From: Candidatus Eisenbacteria bacterium
GTDB taxonomy: Bacteria; Desulfobacterota; Binatia; DP-6
DNA length: 64,000 bases
Direction: 5' to 3'
NCBI GenBank assembly: GCA_035577985.1
Contig: DATJZY010000025.1
Location: forward strand, 1-64,000
Positions within the stretch are counted from its first letter, which is position 1. Each line of letters opens with the position of its first letter. The position numbers and the translations under genes were made by a program. The notes under the pieces are model-generated. The model worked only from the letters and a program-made list of their open reading frames with translations. It was not told where the DNA came from and ran no database searches. Positions 46,619 through 55,167 of the stretch are shown one piece after another.

Positions 46619-46717
46619 CGCTTTCCCTCCGCCGGAATTACCCGGATCAGGTTCGAGGGGTCGGCGGGTTCCCCCACCCGCCATCTCAGCCGCCGGCTCG
46701 GGGCGACTCCCCCAGCG
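46619..46717 (-). ncRNA. TPP riboswitch (THI element) of thiC
   Basis: On the minus strand the conserved THI-box core is visible: CTGAGATGG (plus 46690-46682), ACCCCTCGAACCTGATC, and CCGGGTAATTCCGGCGGAGGG. A GC hairpin of GGCGGGT/ACCCGCC sits in the variable arm. CGCT and AGCG at the ends can pair as the outer stem. The GGAGGG near the thiC start lies in the 3' strand of the aptamer, so ligand binding would hide the ribosome site directly. Confidence 0.93.
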
Positions 46718-46820
46718 TCGTGTGTCGATGCCTGGGCCGACGATGACCCCGCCGGCAGGGATCGTCAAGATGGATCGGGCTCTGGCCCGGACGGCGCGCG
46801 GCGCAGTAGAGGTGTCGCCG

Positions 46821-47810
46821 GTGCCCTCGATCCACGACCTCACGACCCCGGCGCTGCTCGTCGACGCGGCGGCGCTCGACTACAACCTGCGCACCATGGC
46901 CGCAGCGCTGCCCGGCCCGCGCCTGCGACCGCACGTGAAGGCGCACAAGTCGACGCAGCTCGCGCGCCGGCAGGCGGCGATGGGTCACCGCGCGTTCACC
47001 TGCGCGACCGTGCGCGAGGCGGAAGGCCTCGCCGCTGCCGGGCTCGGCGACGACATCCTGCTCGCGAACGAGGTCCTCGACGCCCGGCGGCTCGGCCGGC
47101 TCGGGACGCGCATCACGGTCGCGGTCGACTCCGAAGCGACGATCGACGCCGCTGCGACCGGCGGCGTCCACGAGGTCCTGATCGACGTGAACGTCGGCCT
47201 TCCGCGCTGCGGCTGCGATCCGGCGGACGCGGGGCGGCTCGGCGACCTCGCCCGGCGTCGCGGGCTCTCGGTCCGCGGCGTCATGGGCTACGAGGGTCAC
47301 GCGGTGCTGATGCCCGAACGGGCGACGCGCACCACGCTCGCCGCACGCGCGATGGAGCTCCTTCATCAGGCCCACGCCGAGGTGGGCGGCGACGTCGTGT
47401 CGGCGGGCGGGACGGGCACGTACGACCTCCACACCATCCCGACCGAGATCCAGGCGGGCTCGTACGCGCTCATGGACACCGCGTACGCCAAGCTCGCGCT
47501 GCCCTTCCGGCTCGCGCTCTCCGTGCTCGGCACCGTCGTCTCGACCTCGACGCAGGGCTATGCCGTCGCCGACGTGGGCCTCAAGGCGCTCGGAATGGAC
47601 CACGGGCCATCGGCGATCGACGACGCCGAGGTGTGGTTCTTCTCCGACGAGCACGTGACGTTCGCCCCGGCGCGCCCGCACCGGCCCGGCGATCGCATCC
47701 GTGTGTGGCCGGCGCACGTGGACCCGACCGTCGCGTACCACGAGCGCGCCCACGTCGTGGACGGCGAGCGCGTCATCGAAACCTGGCCGATCGATCTCCG
47801 GGGCTGGTAG
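46821..47810 (+). CDS. DSD1/D-threonine aldolase-like PLP enzyme
   Basis: 329 aa from GTG 46821. The alanine-racemase-type N-terminal barrel has [15 protein letters not shown] (about 9-23), [15 protein letters not shown] with the PLP lysine (about 40-46), and [14 protein letters not shown]. The C-terminal domain resembles D-serine dehydratase/D-threonine aldolase: [13 protein letters not shown] and FFSDEHVTF with a zinc-type His. It should act on a D-beta-hydroxy amino acid. In-frame earlier starts exist (ATG 46770), but GAGG at 46809 and the family start favour 46821. It faces away from thiC. Confidence 0.85.
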   Translation: MPSIHDLTTPALLVDAAALDYNLRTMAAALPGPRLRPHVKAHKSTQLARRQAAMGHRAFTCATVREAEGLAAAGLGDDILLANEVLDARRLGRLGTRITVAVDSEATIDAAATGGVHEVLIDVNVGLPRCGCDPADAGRLGDLARRRGLSVRGVMGYEGHAVLMPERATRTTLAARAMELLHQAHAEVGGDVVSAGGTGTYDLHTIPTEIQAGSYALMDTAYAKLALPFRLALSVLGTVVSTSTQGYAVADVGLKALGMDHGPSAIDDAEVWFFSDEHVTFAPARPHRPGDRIRVWPAHVDPTVAYHERAHVVDGERVIETWPIDLRGW

Positions 47811-47905
47811 CTGTCCACGGCACCGCGGACGTGGCAAAGAGCGTCGAGCGCCACATGCGCCTCGCCGATCTCGTCCACGCCGCACTCTTGTAGAGGAGAC
47901 CAACA

Positions 47906-48847
47906 ATGGCATCGCATCCGATCCGCTTCGGCATCCAGACCGGCCAGCAGAACATCACGTGGCAGGACATGCTCTCGCTGTGGCAGAAGGCCGACGGCTG
48001 GGGCTACGACACGCTCTGGAACTTCGACCACTTCTACCCGATCTTCACGAATCCCGAGGGACCGTGCTTCGAAGGCTGGACGACCCTCTCGGCGCTCGCG
48101 CAGGCGACCAAGCGCGCCCGCATCGGCCACCTGGTGAACGGCAACACGTACCGCAACCCATGCCTCACCGCGAAGATGGCCGCGACGCTCGACCACATCA
48201 GCGGCGGGCGCCTCAATCTCGGCATCGGCGCCGGCTGGTTCGAGCTCGAGCACGCGAACTTCGGCATCGACTTCAAGACGGTGCGCGGCCGGCTCGATGC
48301 GCTCGACGAGTCGCTGCAGATCATCCGCGGCATGCTGACGCAGCCGAAGACGACCGTGCACGGGAAGCACTACCACGTGACCGACGCGATGGGTCTGCCG
48401 AAGCCCGTGCAACCGAAGCTGCCCATCCTCATCGGCGGCATCGGGGAGAAGGTGCTGCTCCGCATCGTCGCCAAGCACGCCGACATGTACAACACGTCCG
48501 GGACCGCCGAGTTCCTGGCGGGGAAGATCGAGATCATCCGCCGTCACGGCGACGCCGTCCGGCGCGACACGAGCGAGATCGAGCACACCGTCATGATGCC
48601 GCTCTGCTATCGCGCGTCGGCCGATCGCGAGGCGTTCGTGCAGAACCTCATGGCCGGCATGCGGGGAACGACGCCCGAGGAGGCGCGCAAGGCGATCATG
48701 ATCGGCGACCGCCAGGAATGCCTCGACACGATCGCGCGCTACCGGAAGGTCGGCGTCACGCACTTCATCTTCATGACCTTCGCACCTTACATGGTCGACG
48801 AGATGCAGGGGTTCGCCGAGGAGGTGATCCCGGCCGCGCGGCGCTAG
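47906..48847 (+). CDS. LLM-class flavin (F420/FMN-type) oxidoreductase
   Basis: 313 aa luciferase-like monooxygenase fold. Signatures: IRFGIQTGQQNITWQDML at the start, GYDTLWNFDHFYPI (about 33-46), KRARIGHLVNGNTYRNPCLTAKMAATLDHISGGRLNLGIGAGWFELEH (about 69-117), then LPILIGGIGEKVLLRIVAKHADMYN. The HISGGRLNLGIGAG part is typical of F420-dependent TIGR-type members, so the cofactor may be F420 or FMN. The gene has GAGGAGACC before ATG 47906. Its 3' end overlaps the HxlR gene by 77 bp, convergent. Confidence 0.9.
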   Translation: MASHPIRFGIQTGQQNITWQDMLSLWQKADGWGYDTLWNFDHFYPIFTNPEGPCFEGWTTLSALAQATKRARIGHLVNGNTYRNPCLTAKMAATLDHISGGRLNLGIGAGWFELEHANFGIDFKTVRGRLDALDESLQIIRGMLTQPKTTVHGKHYHVTDAMGLPKPVQPKLPILIGGIGEKVLLRIVAKHADMYNTSGTAEFLAGKIEIIRRHGDAVRRDTSEIEHTVMMPLCYRASADREAFVQNLMAGMRGTTPEEARKAIMIGDRQECLDTIARYRKVGVTHFIFMTFAPYMVDEMQGFAEEVIPAARR

Positions 48848-49160
48848 CCGCCCACCCCTTCGCCCAGGCGTCGAGCGCGCCGAGCACGCGGGCGAGCGCC
48901 ACACCCTCGGGGGTGAGCGCATAGCCCGCGTCGCCCGGCGCGACGATGCCCGCGTCGCGCAGCTCGGCGAGACGCTGGTTCAGCACCGACGGCGACATCG
49001 CGTCGCAGCGCGCTTGCAGCGCGGCGAAGGTTCCGGGTTCCCGAGCGAGCTCCCACAGGATCCGGAGCGCCCAGCGACGGCCCAGCAGATCCAGGAGCGC
49101 CATGATCGGGCGTCCCGTCCGCGAGCCGCGCACGGGACGGCCGGGCCTCGGCGTGGGCAT
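48771..49160 (-). CDS. HxlR family transcriptional regulator
   Basis: 129 aa winged helix of the HxlR class: ALLDLLGRRWALRILWELAREPGTFAALQARCDAMSPSVLNQRLAELRDAGIV (about 20-75), then the wing YALTPEGVALARVL. The C-terminal ~25 residues are Arg/Pro/Ser-rich and lie in the 77 bp antisense overlap with the LLM gene; they may be non-functional. It faces the AhpD-like gene at 49205 across the palindrome at 49172, which is probably its operator. Confidence 0.85.
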   Translation of the reverse strand: MPTPRPGRPVRGSRTGRPIMALLDLLGRRWALRILWELAREPGTFAALQARCDAMSPSVLNQRLAELRDAGIVAPGDAGYALTPEGVALARVLGALDAWAKGWAASAARPGSPPRRTPASRRPCKVRRS

Positions 49161-49171
49161 GGGGGGGCTTG

Positions 49172-49190
49172 TACTACGATTTTCGTAGTA
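49172..49190. promoter_or_regulatory. perfect 8+8 palindrome, likely HxlR operator
   Basis: TACTACGA-TTT-TCGTAGTA lies in the 44 bp between HxlR (start 49160) and the AhpD-like gene (49205), an A/T-rich island in GC-rich DNA, flanked by GTAC on each side. Such symmetric sites with central A/T are typical of HxlR/YodB-type repressors. Confidence 0.65.
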
Positions 49191-49204
49191 GTACCAGACG
49201 GCGC

Positions 49205-49774
49205 ATGACCCCGCGCATCGCACCCGTGGCGCCCCCGTACGACGCCGGCGTCGCCGACGAGTTGGCACGCTGGATGCCGCCCGGTTCGCCCGTCGATCCG
49301 CTCGCGCTCTTTCGCACGCTCGTGCGTGATCGCCCGCTCGCCGAGGCGATGCTGCCGCTCGGCCGCTTCCTGCTCGGCCGGGGGCTCGGACTCCCGAAAC
49401 GCGTGCGCGAGCTCGTGATCGATCGCGTCTGCGCGCGGTGCGGGTGCGAGTACGAGTGGGGCGTCCACGCGGTGGCGTTCGGCGCCGCGGCGGGTCTCGG
49501 CGACGCCGAGCTCACCGCGACCGCCCGGGGACGGGCGAACGATCCTGCGTTCACTCCCGACGATGCCGCCGTCATCCGACTCGTCGACGAGCTGCACGAC
49601 ACGGGCCACGTGTCGGACGCGCTCTGGACCGACCTCGCGCGGCGCTGGTCGCCCGAGCAGCTGCTCGAGCTCCTGGTGCTCGCGGGCTGGTACCACGTGA
49701 TCTCGTACGTCGCGAATGGCGCGCGGGTCGCGCTCGAGCCCTGGGCGGCGCGCTTCCCGCCCTCGACCGCCTAG
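49205..49774 (+). CDS. carboxymuconolactone decarboxylase/AhpD-like protein
   Basis: 189 aa, all-helical AhpD-like fold. The catalytic segment RELVIDRVCARCGCEYEWGVHAVAFGAAAGL (about 66-95) has E, C-x2-C-x-C and a histidine four residues on, close to the AhpD E-C-x2-C-H pattern. It may be a thiol-linked peroxidase or a lactone decarboxylase relative. ATG 49205 is preferred to one at 49169 because the latter lies inside the palindromic operator. It is divergent from HxlR and may be induced by oxidants or electrophiles. Confidence 0.83.
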   Translation: MTPRIAPVAPPYDAGVADELARWMPPGSPVDPLALFRTLVRDRPLAEAMLPLGRFLLGRGLGLPKRVRELVIDRVCARCGCEYEWGVHAVAFGAAAGLGDAELTATARGRANDPAFTPDDAAVIRLVDELHDTGHVSDALWTDLARRWSPEQLLELLVLAGWYHVISYVANGARVALEPWAARFPPSTA

Positions 49775-49824
49775 CGGCCGTCTCGCGGGTACCCGGCCAC
49801 CCGCGCTAGAAGACGGCCCTGCGG

Positions 49825-51162
49825 ATGGATCGACCCCGGCGCATCACCTGCTGGATCCTCTTCGGCGCCGCCGGCATTCCTCCGCTCGCGATCGCGCTCC
49901 TGGTCGCGCGCCATGCGCGCAACGTGCCGTGGAAGGACCAGTGGGGGGTCATTCCCTTCATCGTCGCCGTCGAGCGCGGCGAAGTGCGTCCCGCCATGCT
50001 GTGGTCGCAGGTGAACGAGCACCGCATTCCGGTGGCGCTGGCGCTGCATGGCCTGCTCGGATGGTGGACGCGATGGGACGTCCGCTACGAAGCCTGGCTC
50101 GACGTCGTCCTGGCGGCCCTCACCATGCTGGCGCTCGCGGGGCTCGCCTGGCGGACGATCGGCGAGCGCGCACCCATGGCGGGAGCGATCGTCACGCTCG
50201 GGTGCTCGATCGTCACGTTCTCGCTCACGGGCGGCATCAACTGGACGTGGGGAGCAATGCTGCCGGCATATCTCGCCGCGCTCGCGGCGACGATGCTGGC
50301 GTGGCAGCTCGCGGCGTGGACGGGAACCTGGCCACGCACCATCGTCCTCGCCGCGTGCGCGACGGCGGGCGCGCTGTCGTTCGGCGCCGGCGTCGTGCTG
50401 GTCGTCCTCCTTCCCGTTGCGCTCGTCCTGATGCGGTCGGTCCCTCTCCGGCGTCGCCTCGCGCACGCGATCGCCGCCACGACGTGGGCGGTCGCGCTCA
50501 TCGCCGTCTACTTCGTCGGCTGGCGGCCGCGCGTCGGCGAGCCCCAACCCGTCATGCACTGGGATCGCCTCGCCGACTACGCGCGCTACGCCGTCACCTA
50601 CGTCGGCGCCGGGATCACGACCTTCGACCTCGGCGAGGGGCTGGTCACCGGGATCGTGCTCTGCGCCGTGCTCACGCTGTCGAGCGCCTGGCTGTGGCGG
50701 CGCCGCGAGCTCCGTGCCGCGGTCGTCCCCTGGTGGCTCCTCGCGGCCTACAGCGCGGTGAACGCGGCGATCACGGCGTTCGGCCGCCTCGACAACGGCC
50801 TCTTCACGGCGCTCTTCGTGCGCTACCTGCCGACGGCGTCCCTCTTCCTCGTGGCGACGATGGCGCTCGCCGCGCTCGCGACGGCGACGCTGTGGCACGC
50901 GTCGCAACGCGCGGCCACCGTAGCCGTGAGCCTCCTCGCGTTCGGTCTCGCGACGGCCACGCCCCTCTACGTCCGCACCGCGCGCAAGGCGACCGAGAAC
51001 ATGGGCGTGCTCGCGCTCCAGCTCGAGGCCGGCGCCGCCTGCCTGCCGACCTGCGCCACCGCCGCGGACGACTGCCTGCTGCTCATGTGCTGGAGCGCGG
51101 ACGTCGCACGACAGATGTGCCCGCTCATGGCCGCAGCGAAGATCGGACCGTTCGCGCCCTAG
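49825..51162 (+). CDS. polytopic membrane protein, GT-C glycosyltransferase-like topology
   Basis: 445 aa with about 10-11 membrane helices. Between TM1 and TM2 is the loop PWKDQWGVIPFIVAVERGEV ... WSQVNEHRIPVAL, where the D-x-W and N-E-H-R signatures are like first-loop motifs of GT-C type glycosyltransferases or lipid-sugar polymer proteins. No catalytic proof. The C-terminal 60 residues are not membrane-bound and contain six Cys (ACLPTCATAADDCLLLMCW), probably in the periplasm. It is an unremarkable single gene between the AhpD-like and acyl-CoA dehydrogenase genes. Confidence 0.7.
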   Translation: MDRPRRITCWILFGAAGIPPLAIALLVARHARNVPWKDQWGVIPFIVAVERGEVRPAMLWSQVNEHRIPVALALHGLLGWWTRWDVRYEAWLDVVLAALTMLALAGLAWRTIGERAPMAGAIVTLGCSIVTFSLTGGINWTWGAMLPAYLAALAATMLAWQLAAWTGTWPRTIVLAACATAGALSFGAGVVLVVLLPVALVLMRSVPLRRRLAHAIAATTWAVALIAVYFVGWRPRVGEPQPVMHWDRLADYARYAVTYVGAGITTFDLGEGLVTGIVLCAVLTLSSAWLWRRRELRAAVVPWWLLAAYSAVNAAITAFGRLDNGLFTALFVRYLPTASLFLVATMALAALATATLWHASQRAATVAVSLLAFGLATATPLYVRTARKATENMGVLALQLEAGAACLPTCATAADDCLLLMCWSADVARQMCPLMAAAKIGPFAP

Positions 51163-51196
51163 CGCCGGTTCCGCCACCCGACTACGATGCGCGGTC

Positions 51197-52342
51197 ATGG
51201 CGGACGATCTCTACGGCAGTCCCGAGCACCAGCTCTTCCGTCGCACGGTGCGCAGGTTCGTGCAGGAGGAGCTCGTGCCGCGGGCGCGCGAGTTCGACGA
51301 GATGGGGCACTTCGACAAGGGGCTCTACAAGAAGATGGGCGCGCTCGGCATGCTCGGCCTCAAGTACGACCCCGCGTGGGGCGGCGCCGGCCTCGACTGG
51401 AGCTACTCCGCGATCCTGTTCGACGAGATCGGCCAGTGCGACAACGCCGGTGTCGCGATGGGGATCAGCGTCCACACTGACATGGCCACGCCGTCGCTGC
51501 ACCAGTTCGGCTCGGACGACCTCAAGGGCAAGTACCTCGTGCCGTCGATCAAGGGCGAGATGGTCTCCGCGATCGCGGTCACCGAGCCCGACGGCGGCTC
51601 CGACGTGGCGTCGATCAAGACGCGCGCCGTGCGCGACGGCGACGACTGGGTGATCAACGGGAGCAAGATCTACATCACGAACGCCGCGACGGCCGACTGG
51701 CTCTGCCTGCTCGCCGTCACCGATCCCGCCGCCGGCTACGGCGGCTTCTCTCAGATCATCGTGCCGACCGCGACGCCCGGCGTGAGCCATCAGCTCCTCG
51801 ACAAGATCGGCAACTGGGGCTCGGACACGGGGCTCTTCTTCTTCGAGAACGTGCGCGTCCCGGTCTCGAACACGATCGGCGACGTCGGGCGCGGCTTCCA
51901 GCAGCAGATGATGCAGTTCCAGGACGAGCGCCTGGTCGCCGTCGTCTCGGTCAACGCGTCGTGCGTGCGCCTGTGGGAGGAGTCCAAGCGCTGGTGCGAG
52001 GAGCGCATGGTCTTCAAGAAGCCGCTGACCAAGCACCAGGTGACGCAGTTCAAGTTCGTCGAGATGCTGGTGCAGATCGAGGCCGCGAAGGAGCTCGCGA
52101 ACGCGTGCGTGCGCAAGCGCGTCGCCGGCGAGGACGCGACGAAAGAGATCACGATGGCGAAGATCTTCACCGGGCGCATGTCGCGCTACGTCTCCGACCA
52201 ATGCATCCAGCTCCACGGCGGCTTCGGCTACATGAAGGAGAGTGCCGCCGGGCGCGCCTACGTCGACATGCGCCTCATCTCGATCGGCGGCGGCGCCGAC
52301 GAAGTGATGATCCAGTACCTGGCCAAGATGCTCGGCTTCTAG
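51197..52342 (+). CDS. acyl-CoA dehydrogenase
   Basis: 381 aa flavoprotein. Signatures: FVQEELVPRAREFDEMGHF at the N-terminus, ITEP-like AIAVTEPDGGSDVASIKTRA (about 114-134), VINGSKIYITNA, RVPVSNTIGDVGRGFQQQM, and QCIQLHGGFGYMKESAAGRAYVDMRL (about 333-358). The C-terminal RxxxISIGGGADEVM is of the GGT-x-EIM type, where the MCAD glutamate is Gly; in such members the base is elsewhere or the substrate class differs. It feeds fatty or dicarboxylic acyl-CoA oxidation. No adjacent ETF genes are seen. Confidence 0.92.
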   Translation: MADDLYGSPEHQLFRRTVRRFVQEELVPRAREFDEMGHFDKGLYKKMGALGMLGLKYDPAWGGAGLDWSYSAILFDEIGQCDNAGVAMGISVHTDMATPSLHQFGSDDLKGKYLVPSIKGEMVSAIAVTEPDGGSDVASIKTRAVRDGDDWVINGSKIYITNAATADWLCLLAVTDPAAGYGGFSQIIVPTATPGVSHQLLDKIGNWGSDTGLFFFENVRVPVSNTIGDVGRGFQQQMMQFQDERLVAVVSVNASCVRLWEESKRWCEERMVFKKPLTKHQVTQFKFVEMLVQIEAAKELANACVRKRVAGEDATKEITMAKIFTGRMSRYVSDQCIQLHGGFGYMKESAAGRAYVDMRLISIGGGADEVMIQYLAKMLGF

Positions 52343-52469
52343 TGCTCTCGACGTCGCACGCGACCTGGTCGCGCGCGATCCCGGGTGGCAGGAGCGACCG
52401 CCGGCGACGGGATCCTGATTCCGCGCTCTGTACAGCGACGCGGTTCCGCGCTAGCGCTCGGGCGTTCCC

Positions 52470-52781
52470 ATGCACGATCTCGATCCCGCCCTGCCCGCCT
52501 CGCTGCGTGCCGTCGATCGCGCCTCGCTCGAGGACGCCGATCGCTTCCTCATGTGGGGGCTCCTCGTCGATGCCGCCGAGGTGCTCGTGCTGGGTGCGGA
52601 CGATCCGTGGCGCGACGACGAGGTGCTCGCCGTCGAGATCCGCGCGTGGGTCCTGGCCGACGACGTCGCGTGGCCGTTCTCGTTCGTGAACGCCTGCACG
52701 ATCGTCGGCGTCGATGCCGCGGAGCTCCGCGCGGAGCTCGCTCCCTGGCTCTCCCTTGCGCCCCAGGGATGCGAAGAGTAG
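52470..52781 (+). CDS. WPFSF-motif protein, unknown function (paralogue of 5810-6292)
   Basis: 103 aa. It carries the block EIRAWVLADDVAWPFSFVN then AC...VGVDAAELRAEL (about 56-92), matching the central block of the protein at 5810 in WPFSF, the A-x2-W-x4-D-x2 lead and the RxxL tail. The N-terminal half is acidic and different from the other copy. It has no signal peptide or membrane helix. It is followed 74 bp later by the RRM gene. Nothing tells its function; the conservation of the block suggests a small domain used in several proteins. Confidence 0.65.
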   Translation: MHDLDPALPASLRAVDRASLEDADRFLMWGLLVDAAEVLVLGADDPWRDDEVLAVEIRAWVLADDVAWPFSFVNACTIVGVDAAELRAELAPWLSLAPQGCEE

Positions 52782-52855
52782 GGAGGATCGTCCTGACTTG
52801 CGCCGCGTCCTCCTGTTGACTGACGTCCATGAGCCCCCAGGGCGAGGAGTGGGTG

Positions 52856-53158
52856 ATGGGTAAGCGAATTTTCGTCGGGAACCTGTCCTTCGAGACGACG
52901 AGCGCGGACTTGGAGTCCCTGTTCGGTCCGTTCGGTGCGTGCGAGTCGGCGACGGTGGTCACCGATCGGACGACCGGGCGGTCGCGCGGCTTCGGCTTCG
53001 TCGAGATGGCGAGTGCCGCGGACGCGGCCAAAGCCATCGCCGGGCTCAACGGTCAGGAAGTGAAGGGACGCACCCTCAACGTCAGCGAAGCCCACGAGCG
53101 TACGGGTGGCGGGGGCGGTGGGGGCGGCGGACGCTCGGGCGGCCGCCGAAGCTTCTAG
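52856..53158 (+). CDS. RRM RNA-binding protein
   Basis: 100 aa. A single RRM domain: RNP2 is IFVGNL (about 4-9) and RNP1 is RGFGFVEM (about 44-51), both intact. A Gly-rich, Arg-ended tail (TGGGGGGGGG-RSGGRRSF) follows, as in cyanobacterial and proteobacterial glycine-rich RNA-binding proteins, often cold-induced. GGCGAGGAG at 52841 with 6 bp spacing selects ATG 52856 over an ATG at 52829. It is followed at 6 bp by a zinc-ribbon protein. Confidence 0.93.
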   Translation: MGKRIFVGNLSFETTSADLESLFGPFGACESATVVTDRTTGRSRGFGFVEMASAADAAKAIAGLNGQEVKGRTLNVSEAHERTGGGGGGGGGRSGGRRSF

Positions 53159-53164
53159 GCGCTG

Positions 53165-53455
53165 ATGGGATCCCGTGTCCGCTTTCGGTGTGGAAAGTGC
53201 TCCTTCGCGACCGACGAGCTGGCGGTCGGCTGGGGCAAGGCCGGGCGCGACTCGTACTGGGGCGGGCTCGCGCACTGTCCCGAGTGCCGCGCGCTGACGG
53301 TGGTCAATCTCGCCGAGGCGCGGGCCAACAAGCGCGATCATCGCTGTCCGACGTGCAAAGGTCTGCTCAAGCTGATCGACGGCACATCCGAACGCGTTCC
53401 CTGCCCCAAGTGCGGCGGCGGACTCGATCAGGTCGTGCTCGGCTCGTGGGCCTGA
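53165..53455 (+). CDS. zinc-ribbon protein with four CxxC pairs
   Basis: 96 aa. Four Cys pairs at regular spacing, CGKC (about 9), CPEC (about 38), CPTC (about 61) and CPKC (about 80), would form two zinc ribbons. No other domain. It is 6 bp after the RRM gene and 10 bp before the thiolase-like gene, so it may be co-transcribed with either. Such proteins bind nucleic acid or act as small structural partners. Confidence 0.8.
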   Translation: MGSRVRFRCGKCSFATDELAVGWGKAGRDSYWGGLAHCPECRALTVVNLAEARANKRDHRCPTCKGLLKLIDGTSERVPCPKCGGGLDQVVLGSWA

Positions 53456-53465
53456 CGACGCGCGC

Positions 53466-54665
53466 GTGAGCACGGCCGACTGGGGCTTTTCGTCGACGTT
53501 CGAGAACGTCGGCGGCCAGATCGCGATCGCGGGCGTCGGCGAGGCCGATCACACCAAGGCATCGGGTCGGACGCCGAAGGAGATCGCCGCGCAGGCGATC
53601 GAGCGCGCGCTCACCGACGCGGGTCTCGCGCCGCGCGACGTCGACGGCATCATGTACACGCCGTTCGACGGGCATCAGTTCACCGCCGGCGACTACCGCG
53701 CACACTTCGGCACCTCGCACGACATGTGGGTGTCGACCCTGGGCGGCGGGATGGTGTGGGCGGGGTCGGCGCCCTACGAGGCGGCGCTGGCGATCCGCTC
53801 GGGCAAGGCCCGCGCCGTCGTGAACGTCTTCTCCGTCGCCTGGGCGACGCAGCGCGCGGAGATGATGGGCGGGCCGGGCGAAGTGCACGCCACCGAGCTC
53901 TTCAAGCAGAACCTCGAGGTCCCCTTCGGCTGGTTTCCGCAGCCGGTCTACTTCGCGACGATCGCGCGCCGGCACATGGCCGAGTTCGGCACCACGCCCG
54001 CGCAGCTCGGCGCCATCGCCGTCGCCTGCCGGCGGCACGCGAACCGGACGCCCGCGGCGGTCATGCGCGAGAAGCCGCTCACGCTCGAGCAGTATCTCGC
54101 GAGCCCGATGCTCTGCGATCCGTTCCGCAAGGAGGACTGTTGCCTCATCTCCGACGGCGGCGGCGCGTACGTCATGACGCCGACCGCGCGGGCGCGTGAC
54201 CTCCGCAAGCCCGTGGTCGAGGTTGCCGGCGTCGGCGTCGGCAACTCGCGCACCGGCGCCTATTGGTCGCAGCAGGGCGACTTCACCTCGACGCCGCAGG
54301 TCTTCGCCGCGCCCGGCGCGTTCCGGATGGCGGGGATCACGCCAGCCGACGTCGACGTGCTCACCTGCTACGACCCGTTCACGATCGTGTCGCTCATGCA
54401 GATCGAGGACATCGGCTTCTGCAAGAAGGGCGAGGGCGGGCCGTTCGTCGAGGGTACGACGCTCCACTTCGACGGCGGGAAGCTCCCCTACAACACGCAC
54501 GGCGGGATGCTCTCCCACGCCTACGTCCTCGGGATCGCCCACGTGGTCGAGGTCGTTCGCCAGCTCCGCGGCGAGGCGGCCGCACAGGTGCCGAACGCAC
54601 GGGTCGGCGTCTACGGGGGCTACACCGGCCCGCAGGCGAGCACGCTCATCCTGCGCCGACCGTGA
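53466..54665 (+). CDS. thiolase-fold protein, Ltp2/retro-aldolase-like
   Basis: 399 aa from GTG 53466. Thiolase fold: IAIAGVGEADHTKASGRTPKEIAAQAIERALTDAGLAP at the start, then TCYDPFTIVSLMQIEDIGFCKKGEGGPFVEG (about 300-330), and NTHGGMLSHAYVLGIAHVVEVV (about 344-365). The nucleophilic Cys of thiolases is missing; the region reads STLGGGMVWAGSAPYEAALAIRSG. This, and the next gene being a DUF35 Zn-ribbon/OB-fold protein, matches the Ltp2-ChsH2 retro-aldolase that cleaves steroid side chains. The true substrate here is unknown. Confidence 0.85.
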   Translation: MSTADWGFSSTFENVGGQIAIAGVGEADHTKASGRTPKEIAAQAIERALTDAGLAPRDVDGIMYTPFDGHQFTAGDYRAHFGTSHDMWVSTLGGGMVWAGSAPYEAALAIRSGKARAVVNVFSVAWATQRAEMMGGPGEVHATELFKQNLEVPFGWFPQPVYFATIARRHMAEFGTTPAQLGAIAVACRRHANRTPAAVMREKPLTLEQYLASPMLCDPFRKEDCCLISDGGGAYVMTPTARARDLRKPVVEVAGVGVGNSRTGAYWSQQGDFTSTPQVFAAPGAFRMAGITPADVDVLTCYDPFTIVSLMQIEDIGFCKKGEGGPFVEGTTLHFDGGKLPYNTHGGMLSHAYVLGIAHVVEVVRQLRGEAAAQVPNARVGVYGGYTGPQASTLILRRP

Positions 54666-54675
54666 CGGACGCGCC

Positions 54676-55110
54676 ATGAAGTTCCGCGACGACTTCCCGC
54701 TGCCCGACCTCGGCTTCGCGCCGACGCGTCCGTTCTGGGACGCGGCGGCACGTCACGAGCTCGCCGTGCCGCGGTGCGACGCGTGCGCGCGCTACGTCTG
54801 GTATCCCGACGGTGCGTGCCGCTTCTGCGGCGGGGCCGCGTACACGTGGACGACGGTGTCGGGCAGCGGCCGCCTCTTCTCCTGGTCGGTCGTGCACCGA
54901 CCGTTCATCCCGCAGCTCGCGGACGCCGTTCCGTACGTGACTGGTCTCGTCGCGATCGATGAGGACCCGGCGGTTCGCATCGTGACCCGTGTCCCCGACT
55001 GCGCGCCCGAGCGGCTCCGCATCGACATGCCGATGCGCGTCGTCTTCCGGCCGCTGCGCTTCGCCGAGGTGCCCGGCGAGGTCGTGGCGCCGATGTTCGT
55101 CCCGGGCTAG
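54676..55110 (+). CDS. DUF35 zinc-ribbon/OB-fold partner protein
   Basis: 144 aa. Zn ribbon with CDAC and CRFC (about 34-53), preceded by the DUF35 rubredoxin-like N-terminus RPFWDAAARHELAVPRCDAC, then an OB-fold (GRLFSWSVVHRPF...YVTGLVAIDEDPAVRIVTRV). It is located 10 bp after the thiolase-like gene, the normal arrangement for the two subunits. It should bind acyl-CoA substrate and stabilise the thiolase-fold protein. Confidence 0.9.
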   Translation: MKFRDDFPLPDLGFAPTRPFWDAAARHELAVPRCDACARYVWYPDGACRFCGGAAYTWTTVSGSGRLFSWSVVHRPFIPQLADAVPYVTGLVAIDEDPAVRIVTRVPDCAPERLRIDMPMRVVFRPLRFAEVPGEVVAPMFVPG

Positions 55111-55167
55111 ATCAACGTCGCCGCGTAGTCGTTCTCATCTTCAGCGACGTCGGACGCTCGACCGACT

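Noticed and set aside
47811-47893. Plus-strand frame with strong G/C third positions after the aldolase-like gene, ending VHAALL
   Set aside because: No start with a ribosome site and no recognisable family. Possibly the end of a lost gene, but the evidence is weaker than for 24601-24741.
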